Assembly: GCF_900169075.1 (NCBI RefSeq)
Contig: NZ_LT827015.1
Location: 1,488,001-1,552,000 of the forward strand
Origin: Chryseobacterium phocaeense
GTDB lineage: Bacteria > Bacteroidota > Bacteroidia > Flavobacteriales > Weeksellaceae
DNA length: 64,000 bases
Reading direction: 5' to 3'
How positions within the stretch are numbered: the first letter of the stretch is position 1; every line of letters starts with the position of its first letter. Below the pieces are notes generated by a model. The model did not search any database and had not been told where the DNA came from. It worked only from the letters and a program-made list of their open reading frames with translations. Shown here in pieces: positions 44,486 through 52,107 of this stretch. Position numbers and translations under genes: made by a program.

Positions 44486-44515
44486 TTGAATATAATTTAA
44501 AGTTTTATAATTTTG
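44486..44515 (+). promoter_or_regulatory. promoter of the 44536 metalloprotease gene
   Basis: TTG at 44486-44488, a 19-base spacer and TAATTTTG at 44508-44515, 20 bases before the ATG. An ideal match to the flavobacterial TTG-N19-TAnnTTTG consensus. Confidence 0.8.
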
Positions 44516-44535
44516 CACTGTAAAATACTTAAAAA

Positions 44536-46764
44536 ATGAAAATTAAAAATTTATTTTATCTGGGGATATTTCTTGGATCATTATCTCTGGTAAAAGCACA
44601 GGATTACTTCACCGTAAGTGACACTCCCATTAAAACAAGATCCGAAAAAAGAACGGTACAGCCAGAAAAATTTCTGACTGGTCAATTGGATGTAACCGCC
44701 ATAAAAGATTATTTTCATTCAATCCCTGAACTCACAGATAACGACCGTAAAGATCATGCTCCGGTTATTATGCTTCCTATGCCGGACGGAACCAAGGCGA
44801 AGTTCAGGATCTGGAAGTCTTCTGTAATGGCTCCGGAGCTGGCTCATCAATTTCCTCAGCTGATTACCTTTACAGGGTACGGAATTGATGACCCGTATGC
44901 TACCGTAAAACTGGATTTTACAGAACTTGGATTTCATGCCCAGATAAAGTCTGCCATAACAGGTGATATTTATATTGACCCTTATGCACAGGATGATATA
45001 AACAATTATATTATTTACAGGAAAAGTGATCTAATAGACAAGGATCCGGGAATTTGCGGGTCGGAAGATGAGCATACCGAATCAGAGAATAAAAGCACAC
45101 AAAAAACAGTGGCACCAAGCATAGGCACTCAAATCAGGATATTCAGATTTGCGGTAGCGTGCACCGGTGAATATGCGCATGCCGCTACAGGACTAGCTTC
45201 ACCTACGGTTGCTCAAACTTTATCAGCTATTGTCACATCAGTAAACAGGGTAAATGGGGTATATGAGCAGGAAGTAGCTGTAAGATTAATATTGGTTGCC
45301 AATGAAGCAAGCCTGGTCTTTACAGATCCTGCTACCGACCCTTTTACTGCAAATAATGATGCCAACACACTATTAAATGAAAGCCAGACCCAGATCGATG
45401 CATTAATAGGAAACGCCAATTATGATATAGGACATACCTTTAGTACAGGAGCCGGAGGAAAGGCCTTTCTGGGGTCAATCTGCAATAATTCTATCAAAGG
45501 CAAAGGAGTTACGGGAAGGTCCCATCCCGTGGGTGATCCTTTTGATATTGATTATGTCTGTCATGAAGTCGGGCATCAGTTTGGCGGGCCGCATACCTTT
45601 AATGCGACCACAACTAATTGTGCAAATATTGCTCCTGCTAATGCTGTGGAACCCGGAAGCGGAATTACAATCATGGCCTATGCAGGCATCTGCGGGGATG
45701 TAAATAACCTGGCGCGAAATAGTATTCCTATTTTTCATACCAGATCATTCGAGAATATTACTACGAAAATCCAATCCACATCATGCCAGGTGACTACTCC
45801 TGTTTCGAATACTGCTCCTGTAGTAAATGCAGGAAACAACTATACAATACCTAAAAGCACGCCGTTTAAATTAACAGGTTCCGCAACAGATGCTGAAAAT
45901 ACAGGTCTTACCTACTGCTGGGAACAGAATGACGTAGGACCTTCAGGCGACTGGAATACACCTACCGGAAATGCCGCGATATTCAGAACCTTTGTCCCCG
46001 TAACCGTTAATCACAGATATTTTCCACAAATTAAAGACGTAATCAATAACACGGTTACCAAAGGAGAGATTTTACCGTCGTATGCAAGGACCATGGAATT
46101 CAGATTGACGGTAAGAGACAATAATGCAGGGTGTGCAGGGGTTGCCAATGATGATGCAATTATCACTGTTGACGGAAATTCAGGACCATTTAAAGTAACT
46201 GCTCCTGCTACTGCAGTAAGCTGGATCGGAAATACTTCCCAAACCATAACATGGGACGTTGCCGGTACCACTGCAGCTCCCGTAAGCTGTGCCAATGTAA
46301 GTATTTTACTTTCTACGGATGGCGGCTATACTTATCCTACCACCATCTTAGCTTCTACTCCGAATGACGGCTCACAAACCATTACCGTTCCAAATGTGAA
46401 CACATCACAGGCAAGAATTATGGTGGCAGGAGAGGGCAATGTCTTTTTTAATATCAATCCTATTAATTTCACAATTACCAACAACGTATTGGCTGTAGAT
46501 GAAATAGCGGAAAATAAAGATCTGTTTGCAGTATATCCTAACCCGGGTAAAGGGATTGTAAACATTAAATTCTCCAGACCAACTGATAAATATGATGTGA
46601 TGGTATATGATATCAGCGGAAAATTAGTATTCAGTAAAGTGAATAACAAATTAGACCATGATAAGGTGGGAACCTTTAACTTAACCCAATTGGTTAAAGG
46701 AAATTACCTGATTAAGATTAAAACCAAAGATATAGATAAAACAGTGAAATGGATTAAAGAATAA
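44536..46764 (+). CDS. secreted reprolysin-like zinc metalloprotease with T9SS tail
   Basis: 742 residues, third member of the protease family in this window. Signal peptide ends at VKAQ. The metzincin motif is CHEVGHQFGGPHTF with IMAYAGICGD following (Met-turn). The prodomain and the Ig-like part (LTVRDNNAGC, ITWDVAGTTAA) match the two large proteases at 27997-34214, but there are no GEVED or fibronectin domains. The C-terminal YPNPGKGIVNIKF to VKWIKE is a T9SS sorting domain. It is placed among barrel genes and has its own promoter and terminator. Confidence 0.93.
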   Translation: MKIKNLFYLGIFLGSLSLVKAQDYFTVSDTPIKTRSEKRTVQPEKFLTGQLDVTAIKDYFHSIPELTDNDRKDHAPVIMLPMPDGTKAKFRIWKSSVMAPELAHQFPQLITFTGYGIDDPYATVKLDFTELGFHAQIKSAITGDIYIDPYAQDDINNYIIYRKSDLIDKDPGICGSEDEHTESENKSTQKTVAPSIGTQIRIFRFAVACTGEYAHAATGLASPTVAQTLSAIVTSVNRVNGVYEQEVAVRLILVANEASLVFTDPATDPFTANNDANTLLNESQTQIDALIGNANYDIGHTFSTGAGGKAFLGSICNNSIKGKGVTGRSHPVGDPFDIDYVCHEVGHQFGGPHTFNATTTNCANIAPANAVEPGSGITIMAYAGICGDVNNLARNSIPIFHTRSFENITTKIQSTSCQVTTPVSNTAPVVNAGNNYTIPKSTPFKLTGSATDAENTGLTYCWEQNDVGPSGDWNTPTGNAAIFRTFVPVTVNHRYFPQIKDVINNTVTKGEILPSYARTMEFRLTVRDNNAGCAGVANDDAIITVDGNSGPFKVTAPATAVSWIGNTSQTITWDVAGTTAAPVSCANVSILLSTDGGYTYPTTILASTPNDGSQTITVPNVNTSQARIMVAGEGNVFFNINPINFTITNNVLAVDEIAENKDLFAVYPNPGKGIVNIKFSRPTDKYDVMVYDISGKLVFSKVNNKLDHDKVGTFNLTQLVKGNYLIKIKTKDIDKTVKWIKE

Positions 46765-46829
46765 TGGAAATAATATTGCTGATTTTACAGAAGCAGATTA
46801 TATCCGAGATGAAATAATTTATTCTTAGC

Positions 46830-46860
46830 GCCTTCTACATTAAGTAGGAGGCTTTATTTT
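46830..46860 (+). terminator. terminator of the 44536-46764 gene
   Basis: GCCTTCTAC, a five-base loop and GTAGGAGGC (one G-T pair) followed by TTTATTTT, about 65 bases after the stop codon. Confidence 0.85.
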
Positions 46861-46930
46861 AAAATGCCTGAAGCTACACACAAGGGGAATGGTCCCGGAA
46901 AAGTAAAAGTGCTAAGCAGACTGTCTGTAA

Positions 46931-46961
46931 CAAAATGCCGGGCTTCTGAGAAACCCGGCAT
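46931..46961 (-). terminator. terminator of the barrel pair 46985-48371
   Basis: ATGCCGGG and CCCGGCAT form a perfect 8 bp GC-rich stem; on the minus strand TTTTG follows, 24 bases after the stop codon. Confidence 0.85.
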
Positions 46962-46984
46962 CAGCTTTGAAAATATATATAATA

Positions 46985-47674
46985 TTATTTGAATTTGTAA
47001 GCTAAGCCAACCTGTAATGCATTATTTCTGACAGCATCTCCGGTATTATACTTGTAAATATCTGTAATTCCGGCCGTATATCTTGCGGTGACGGCAAGAT
47101 TCTGAGTGAAATAATATCCAGCTCCGATTCCTATTCCAAAATTGAATTTATTAAACAGGTCCATGACAATTTTACCGGTATGGCTTTGTGTACTGCTTGC
47201 TCCGTCTGTATTGCTGGTTTGGGTAAATTCACTTTTAGCTCTTCCCCCAAGCAGGAATCCAAATTCAGGACCTGCCTCAACATATAATTCTGGCAACAAA
47301 TTATACTGAAGCATTAAAGGAACTGACAGATAGCTTAACGACAAGTTTTCTTTAATGTCCATTCTGGCTTCAGGAATATCAAAATTAATAGTACTTTCTA
47401 TTTTTGAGCCCAATCCGTTATATAATATTTCCGGCTGAACACTGAATTGACCCGAAATCGGAATATTCGCAAAAACTCCAGCATTAAAACCTATTTTTGC
47501 CTTTCGCTCATAATTTGACCAATAAGCATTATTACTTCCGTCAGTAAGAGAGGAAACGTTCATGCCTCCCTTCACTCCAAAAGATATAGAGGATTTAGAT
47601 CTGGTTTCTGTCTTTTCCTGTGCCAAAGCCAGCGAACCTAAAGAAACGGCCAATCCTAAGAATAACTTTTTCAT
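46985..47674 (-). CDS. outer-membrane beta-barrel protein (porin-like), copy 2
   Basis: 229 residues. Signal peptide MKKLFLGLAVSLGSLALAQ; barrel strands ISFGVKGGMNVSSLTDG, IGFNAGVFANIPISGQFSVQ, PEILYNGLGSK, LYVEAGPEFGFLLGG and the closing strand NNALQVGLAYKFK. It starts four bases after the next paralogue (47679-48371), so the two form an operon made by gene duplication. Confidence 0.9.
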   Translation of the reverse strand: MKKLFLGLAVSLGSLALAQEKTETRSKSSISFGVKGGMNVSSLTDGSNNAYWSNYERKAKIGFNAGVFANIPISGQFSVQPEILYNGLGSKIESTINFDIPEARMDIKENLSLSYLSVPLMLQYNLLPELYVEAGPEFGFLLGGRAKSEFTQTSNTDGASSTQSHTGKIVMDLFNKFNFGIGIGAGYYFTQNLAVTARYTAGITDIYKYNTGDAVRNNALQVGLAYKFK

Positions 47675-47678
47675 GTAA

Positions 47679-48371
47679 TTATTTGAACTTGTAAGCTACA
47701 CCTACCTGGAACGCGTTATTTCTAACTGCATCTCCATTGTTGTGTTTAAAGATATCCGTAACTCCGGCAGTAAATCTTGCGGTTACCCCAAAATTCTGAG
47801 TAAAGTAATATCCTGCTCCAATCCCGATTCCGAAATTGAAAGTACTGTATAAATCTTTATTAATCTTTTCTGAAAAAGAGGTCTTTTGAGTGCTCGTTGT
47901 ATTTCCGGAAGTCTGAGAAAGGGTAATGTCTCCTTTATCTTTTCCACCTATAAGAAATCCGAATTCAGGACCTGCTTCTACATAAAGCTGAGGAAGAATA
48001 TTGTACTGAACCATTACAGGTACTGCAATATAATTCAGGTTTTTTTTGTAATCAATTTCTCTGGTGTATCGGTCAGAGTTGATATAATACACGTCCTTTT
48101 CTTCAGTTTTTGATCCTAATTGGTTAAAAAGAACCTCCGGCTGAATGCTGAATTTCTGAGCTACAGGGATGTTTACAAATACTCCTGCATTAAAACCTGG
48201 CTTCAGTCTCTGATCACTGTCATAATCATAAGTGTCATCGCTTTTTGTCAAAGTAGAAGCGTTGAACCCTCCCTTAACCCCGAAAGTAACCGGTGAAGAA
48301 GATTTTGTTTTCTCTTGTGCATTAACCAAAAGGCTTCCTGCAAATGCTAATCCTAAAATTAGTTTTTTCAT
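47679..48371 (-). CDS. outer-membrane beta-barrel protein (porin-like), copy 3
   Basis: 230 residues. Signal peptide ends near FAGSLLVNAQ. Strands VTFGVKGGFNASTLTK, PGFNAGVFVNIPVAQKFSIQ, PEVLFNQLGSKT, AVPVMVQYNILPQLYVEAGP and C-terminal NNAFQVGVAYKFK. First gene of the pair. The variable parts between the strands, likely surface loops, differ most from copies 2 and 4, as expected for barrels exposed to outside selection. Confidence 0.9.
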   Translation of the reverse strand: MKKLILGLAFAGSLLVNAQEKTKSSSPVTFGVKGGFNASTLTKSDDTYDYDSDQRLKPGFNAGVFVNIPVAQKFSIQPEVLFNQLGSKTEEKDVYYINSDRYTREIDYKKNLNYIAVPVMVQYNILPQLYVEAGPEFGFLIGGKDKGDITLSQTSGNTTSTQKTSFSEKINKDLYSTFNFGIGIGAGYYFTQNFGVTARFTAGVTDIFKHNNGDAVRNNAFQVGVAYKFK

Positions 48372-48404
48372 GATTTTTAAAGTTTATACTTGTTTCCGAC
48401 ACTG

Positions 48405-48423
48405 CATCAAAATTCCCGCCAAA
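48405..48423 (-). promoter_or_regulatory. sigma-54-like element for barrel copies 3 and 2
   Basis: On the minus strand TTTGGCGGGAATTTTGATG: GG-N10-GA, one base from the -12 GC. About 35-50 bases before the ATG at 48371. Confidence 0.35.
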
Positions 48424-48457
48424 GGGAGTAAACTGATAAATATCATATTTCAACGTG

Positions 48458-48493
48458 AAAAGGTCAGGTTTAAATGAATAAACCTGACCTTTT
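48458..48493. terminator. perfect stem-loop upstream of barrel copy 3
   Basis: AAAAGGTCAGGTTTA pairs with TAAACCTGACCTTTT over 15 bases with a six-base loop, T-rich on both sides. It could be a second terminator for the upstream barrel gene or a leader hairpin. Confidence 0.6.
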
Positions 48494-48576
48494 CTATTGA
48501 AATCAATTTGTATATGAATAAACTTTTGCAGGCTGATACAATTCATTGCATCATGTGCTCCAGTCTTAATTATATA

Positions 48577-48594
48577 CACAAACTCCTTGCCAAA
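48577..48594 (-). promoter_or_regulatory. second sigma-54-like element upstream of barrel copy 3
   Basis: On the minus strand TTTGGCAAGGAGTTTGTG: GG-N10-GT. About 206 bases before the copy 3 start, upstream of the stem-loop. Confidence 0.3.
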
Positions 48595-48607
48595 GAAGAT
48601 GAACCAA

Positions 48608-48642
48608 AACAAAAAAGCCGGATTAAATCAATAATTCGGCTT
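48608..48642 (-). terminator. terminator of barrel copy 4
   Basis: AAGCCGGATT and AATTCGGCTT pair with one G-T, followed on the minus strand by six T; 40 bases after the stop codon. Confidence 0.8.
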
Positions 48643-48682
48643 TCTATTAAATATCAAATTTGTTAACTGAATGTTGTGTTGC

Positions 48683-49321
48683 TTATTTAAATTTAAAAGC
48701 AAGCCCTACTTGAAATGCATTATTTCTGACAGCATCAGACCCATTAGGTCTGTCCTTAGCAATGTCTGTTAAACCAGCTACATATCTTGCTGTAATTCCA
48801 AAGTTTTGAGTGAAATAGTATCCTGCGCCAAGACCAATACCAAAGTTGAATTTATTTAGATCGTCTTTATAATCGCCGGATTCTGTAATTACATTATTAC
48901 TAGTTTCATTCTTCAATTTGTTTTTAGCGTTAACCATAAAACCAAATTCAGGACCAGCTTCTACATAAAGATTAGGGATCAGATTGTACTGAAACATTAC
49001 TGGTACAGCAATATAATCATGGTGTCTAGCAAAAGAATATCTGTTTCCACTGATCGTACGATCATATTTATCTCCATATTGAGAGTACAGTACTTCTGGC
49101 TGGATGCTGAATGATTCAGCGACTGGTATATTGGCAAATACACCTGCATTGAAACCTATCTTAGAACCTTGATCTTCCAATCCACTGTCGTTAGTTAATG
49201 AAGATACGTTCATTCCACCTTTCACACCGAATGTTACAGGATTAGAAGAAGATGTTGGTGTCTGCTGGGCAAATGCCAGAGAGCTTGCAGTTACTGCTAA
49301 TCCTAAAATTAACTTTTTCAT
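48683..49321 (-). CDS. outer-membrane beta-barrel protein (porin-like), copy 4
   Basis: 212 residues, the shortest of the four. Signal peptide MKKLILGLAVTASSLAFAQ; VTFGVKGGMNVSSLTND, IGFNAGVFANIPVAESFSIQ, PEVLYSQYGDK, AVPVMFQYNLIPNLYVEAGP and closing strand NNAFQVGLAFKFK. It is transcribed alone, with its own terminator and a GG-N10 element upstream. Confidence 0.9.
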   Translation of the reverse strand: MKKLILGLAVTASSLAFAQQTPTSSSNPVTFGVKGGMNVSSLTNDSGLEDQGSKIGFNAGVFANIPVAESFSIQPEVLYSQYGDKYDRTISGNRYSFARHHDYIAVPVMFQYNLIPNLYVEAGPEFGFMVNAKNKLKNETSNNVITESGDYKDDLNKFNFGIGLGAGYYFTQNFGITARYVAGLTDIAKDRPNGSDAVRNNAFQVGLAFKFK

Positions 49322-49400
49322 AACTTTAATTTTTTAATATTTTACTATTCTTAATTTTAAATTTTACTACTGTTCAGCTTTTCAGTTGAACGCAGAGTAT

Positions 49401-49420
49401 CTTTCAAATTGCTTGCCAAA
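49401..49420 (-). promoter_or_regulatory. sigma-54-like element for barrel copy 4
   Basis: On the minus strand TTTGGCAAGCAATTTGAAAG: GG-N10-GA. The first ten bases match those before barrel copy 1. Confidence 0.4.
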
Positions 49421-49593
49421 AACAAAATACATGATAAAAGTCAATAAAAAAACTACCTGATTAACAAGTAGTTTTAAATTTATAGTATTGATTTTCAATG
49501 ATTTGACAAGCCTATTAAACGTTTGTTTAGATGAATTCCAAATAATTCATTGTCCAGAAACCTTGGTGATTCTGAAAGAAAAAGATCGGAAAA

Positions 49594-50643
49594 TTATTCA
49601 GCATTATTGAGATTTCTGTAAAAATTCAGAGATTTCAAAATGTTTTCCTGGCTGCACTGATGGTCATAGGTACATGATCCTATTCCGGTAAGGAGTGAGA
49701 AGTTGATTTTACTGTCTGTATTTTTCTTGTCATTCATTAAAAGTGCAGTAATGCTTTCATCTGTAAAGTCACTGATATCAAGGTATGGATAATATCTTTG
49801 GATATTTTCAATAATAGCAGTTGCTTCTTCTTCACTAATAAGATCTTCAAGAAGGGCAAGATGAGCTTCGCAGATCATTCCCATGGCTACGGCTTCCCCA
49901 TGAAGAATGGGATTTCCCTGGCTCAGGCACAAACTTTCTACGGAATGCCCGATGGTATGGCCAAAATTCAGGGTTTTTCTTATATTTCTTTCGTGAAAAT
50001 CTTTTTCCACTACATCCTGCTTAATGTCCATGGAAGTCTGGATATGCGGAACTACTGCTTCTACGTCCAGTTTATGAATCTGAATAAGGCCTTCCCAATG
50101 CGCTTTGCTCGCAATAAGACCGTGTTTCAGCATTTCAGCAAAACCGCTTCTCAGTTCTTTGAAAGGAAGGGTTGCTAAAAATTCAGGATAAATAAAGATC
50201 TGTTCAGGGAATGCAAAAGTTCCTACCATGTTTTTATAATGCATAAGATCTATCCCGGTTTTCCCTCCGATAGAAGCGTCGCACATGGATAAAAGAGTAG
50301 TGGGGATATTGACGAACTGGATTCCTCTTTTATAAGTGGAAGCGATAAAACCGCCCATATCCGTGATCACGCCGCCGCCAAGATTGATGACCAGTGCTTT
50401 CCGGTCTGCCTGCATTTCGGTTAAAATCTCCCATAGCTGGTTGGCCGTCTGGATGTTTTTCATCTCCTCACCGGCTTCAATTTCTAAAATCTCAAAACCC
50501 AGATCCGTTTCCATATTACCTAAAAGAATGGGAAGACAGTATTCATGAGTGTTTTCATCAACTAAAATAAATATTTTGCTGAAAGATTTTTCGTGTAAGA
50601 AGCTGTTTAATTGAGAAAAATCATCGTTTAATCGTGTTATCAT
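49594..50643 (-). CDS. aroB: 3-dehydroquinate synthase
   Basis: Second enzyme of the shikimate pathway; NAD- and zinc-dependent closure of DAHP to 3-dehydroquinate. 349 residues. GGGVITDMGGFIASTYKRG and the substrate segment NIPTTLLSMCDASIGGKTGI are diagnostic, with LRSGFAEMLKHG and LNFGHTIGHSVE supplying zinc ligands. Monocistronic, divergent from the pseudouridine synthase gene, each with its own -7 box. Confidence 0.96.
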   Translation of the reverse strand: MITRLNDDFSQLNSFLHEKSFSKIFILVDENTHEYCLPILLGNMETDLGFEILEIEAGEEMKNIQTANQLWEILTEMQADRKALVINLGGGVITDMGGFIASTYKRGIQFVNIPTTLLSMCDASIGGKTGIDLMHYKNMVGTFAFPEQIFIYPEFLATLPFKELRSGFAEMLKHGLIASKAHWEGLIQIHKLDVEAVVPHIQTSMDIKQDVVEKDFHERNIRKTLNFGHTIGHSVESLCLSQGNPILHGEAVAMGMICEAHLALLEDLISEEEATAIIENIQRYYPYLDISDFTDESITALLMNDKKNTDSKINFSLLTGIGSCTYDHQCSQENILKSLNFYRNLNNAE

Positions 50644-50681
50644 TATCGGACTTTCTTTAAATTTGAAATAGAACTATTCTG

Positions 50682-50689
50682 CAAAGTTA
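50682..50689 (-). promoter_or_regulatory. -7 promoter box of aroB
   Basis: TAACTTTG on the minus strand, 38 bases before the aroB ATG; matches TAnnTTTG. Confidence 0.55.
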
Positions 50690-50722
50690 TGATTCTTAAT
50701 TTTTAACTCGTAACTAAATTAC

Positions 50723-50730
50723 TATCTTTG
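50723..50730 (+). promoter_or_regulatory. -7 promoter box of the rluB-like gene
   Basis: TATCTTTG, 15 bases before ATG 50746; back to back with the aroB box. The transcript leader would be very short. Confidence 0.6.
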
Positions 50731-50745
50731 CAGAAATTTTTAGAA

Positions 50746-51924
50746 ATGAGCAGAGATAATAATAATTCAGACAGACCCAAAAGACCCAGAATTTCAACAA
50801 AGAAAAGTTCTGATGATTCTCGCGCTTCCAGATCTGGAAATTCTTCAGGATCAAGACCTTCTAAGAAGTCTTTTCCAAAAGCCGGTGAAAGAAATTTTGA
50901 CCATAAAGGCAGCAATTCAAAGTTTGAGCAGAAACCTTTCAAAAGAAGCAGCGAAAGTTCCAGAGACGGAGATCAGGATTCGAAATCTGAGAGCAGAGCT
51001 TATATCACGAATTCCAGTGAAGGACGTGAGCGTAAAACTTTTGGAAAATCTGCACCAAAGAGAGGCGGAAAGAGTTTTGATACCAGAGACAAATACGAAA
51101 GAGGCAGCCTGAAATACGGAAGAAGACCATCTGCAGGAGATGATAGAAGAGATGACAAAGCAAAATCTTTTGTACAGAAAAGAAGGTTGAACAAGATTGA
51201 TAAAGATGTTCATAAAGATACCATCCGTCTTAATAAATACATTGCCAATTCGGGAATCTGCAGCAGAAGAGAAGCTGACGAGCTGATCACCCAGGGGCTG
51301 GTAGAAGTGAACGGAGTAGTAGTGACCGAAATGGGATATCAGGTTCAAAAAACCGATAAAGTAGTTTTTGACGGCCAGGGAATCACTCCTGAAAAACCGG
51401 TATATGTACTTTTAAATAAACCAAAAGGATATATTTCTACTACTAAAGATGACAAAGCCAGAAAAACCGTAATGGATCTGGTAGCCAATGCATCGCCGTA
51501 CCGTCTTTTCCCTGTTGGAAGACTTGACCGTTCCACCACCGGGGTTATTCTCCTTACGAACGACGGGCATATGACGAAAAAACTGACGCACCCATCTTTT
51601 GACGCCAAAAAGATCTATCATGTGACGCTGGATAAAAAGCTTACCCATGAAGATATGAAACTGATTGCGGAAGGAATCCGTCTGGATGAGGGAGTAGCCG
51701 TAGTAGATCAGATTTCTTTCATTGAGGGAAAACCGAAAAACGAAATCGGAATTGAAATTCATATCGGATGGAACCGTGTGATCAGAAGAATTTTCCAAAG
51801 ACTTGGATATGAAGTGGAAGCTTTAGACCGTGTGATGTTCTCCGGGCTTACCAAGAAAAATATCAAACGAGGACACTGGAGAATCCTTACAGAACTGGAA
51901 GTTAATAATCTTAAAATGCTTTAA
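50746..51924 (+). CDS. rluB: 23S rRNA pseudouridine synthase (RsuA/RluB family) with long disordered N-terminus
   Basis: 392 residues from ATG 50746; a TTG six codons upstream lies on the promoter box and is rejected. Residues 1 to about 155 are Ser/Lys/Arg/Asp-rich and low in complexity, with no fold visible, likely RNA-binding and disordered. Then an S4 RNA-binding domain (about 159-205, IRLNKYIANSGICSRREADE) and the synthase domain with the catalytic Asp in VGRLDRSTTGVILLTNDG (D261). GYEVEALDRVMF is the usual C-terminal motif. RluB-type enzymes modify one uridine of the 23S rRNA; the precise site is inferred by family. Confidence 0.88.
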   Translation: MSRDNNNSDRPKRPRISTKKSSDDSRASRSGNSSGSRPSKKSFPKAGERNFDHKGSNSKFEQKPFKRSSESSRDGDQDSKSESRAYITNSSEGRERKTFGKSAPKRGGKSFDTRDKYERGSLKYGRRPSAGDDRRDDKAKSFVQKRRLNKIDKDVHKDTIRLNKYIANSGICSRREADELITQGLVEVNGVVVTEMGYQVQKTDKVVFDGQGITPEKPVYVLLNKPKGYISTTKDDKARKTVMDLVANASPYRLFPVGRLDRSTTGVILLTNDGHMTKKLTHPSFDAKKIYHVTLDKKLTHEDMKLIAEGIRLDEGVAVVDQISFIEGKPKNEIGIEIHIGWNRVIRRIFQRLGYEVEALDRVMFSGLTKKNIKRGHWRILTELEVNNLKML

Positions 51925-52015
51925 TTGAGTGATGGGTTATCAATTATGAATGAGGAGTTTTATACCTTATCATATTTAAACCGAACTGTAATCATTTAAG
52001 AAAGTAATAGGAATT

Positions 52016-52050
52016 AAAAAGGCGTGGAATTGGTATTTCTACGCCTTTTT
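52016..52050. terminator. bidirectional terminator between rluB and the amidase gene
   Basis: AAAAAGGCGT and ACGCCTTTTT form the outer part of a stem between the two convergent genes. Confidence 0.85.
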
Positions 52051-52107
52051 ACTATTATAGGATAGATTTTTAAACTGAAAATTTAAAAATTGGTATCTTT
52101 TATTCCA

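Larger units (their letters stand above)
44007..44535. other. spacer between divergent barrel and metalloprotease genes
   Basis: 529 bases. It holds the GG-N10-GC element for the minus-strand barrel gene and the promoter of the plus-strand protease. A 49-codon frame at 44274-44423 exists but has no start context or likeness supporting a gene. Confidence 0.5.
48372..48682. other. spacer upstream of barrel copy 3
   Basis: 311 bases without a gene. It holds two sigma-54-like elements, a 15 bp perfect stem-loop at 48458-48493 and the terminator of the next barrel gene at 48608-48642. Confidence 0.6.
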
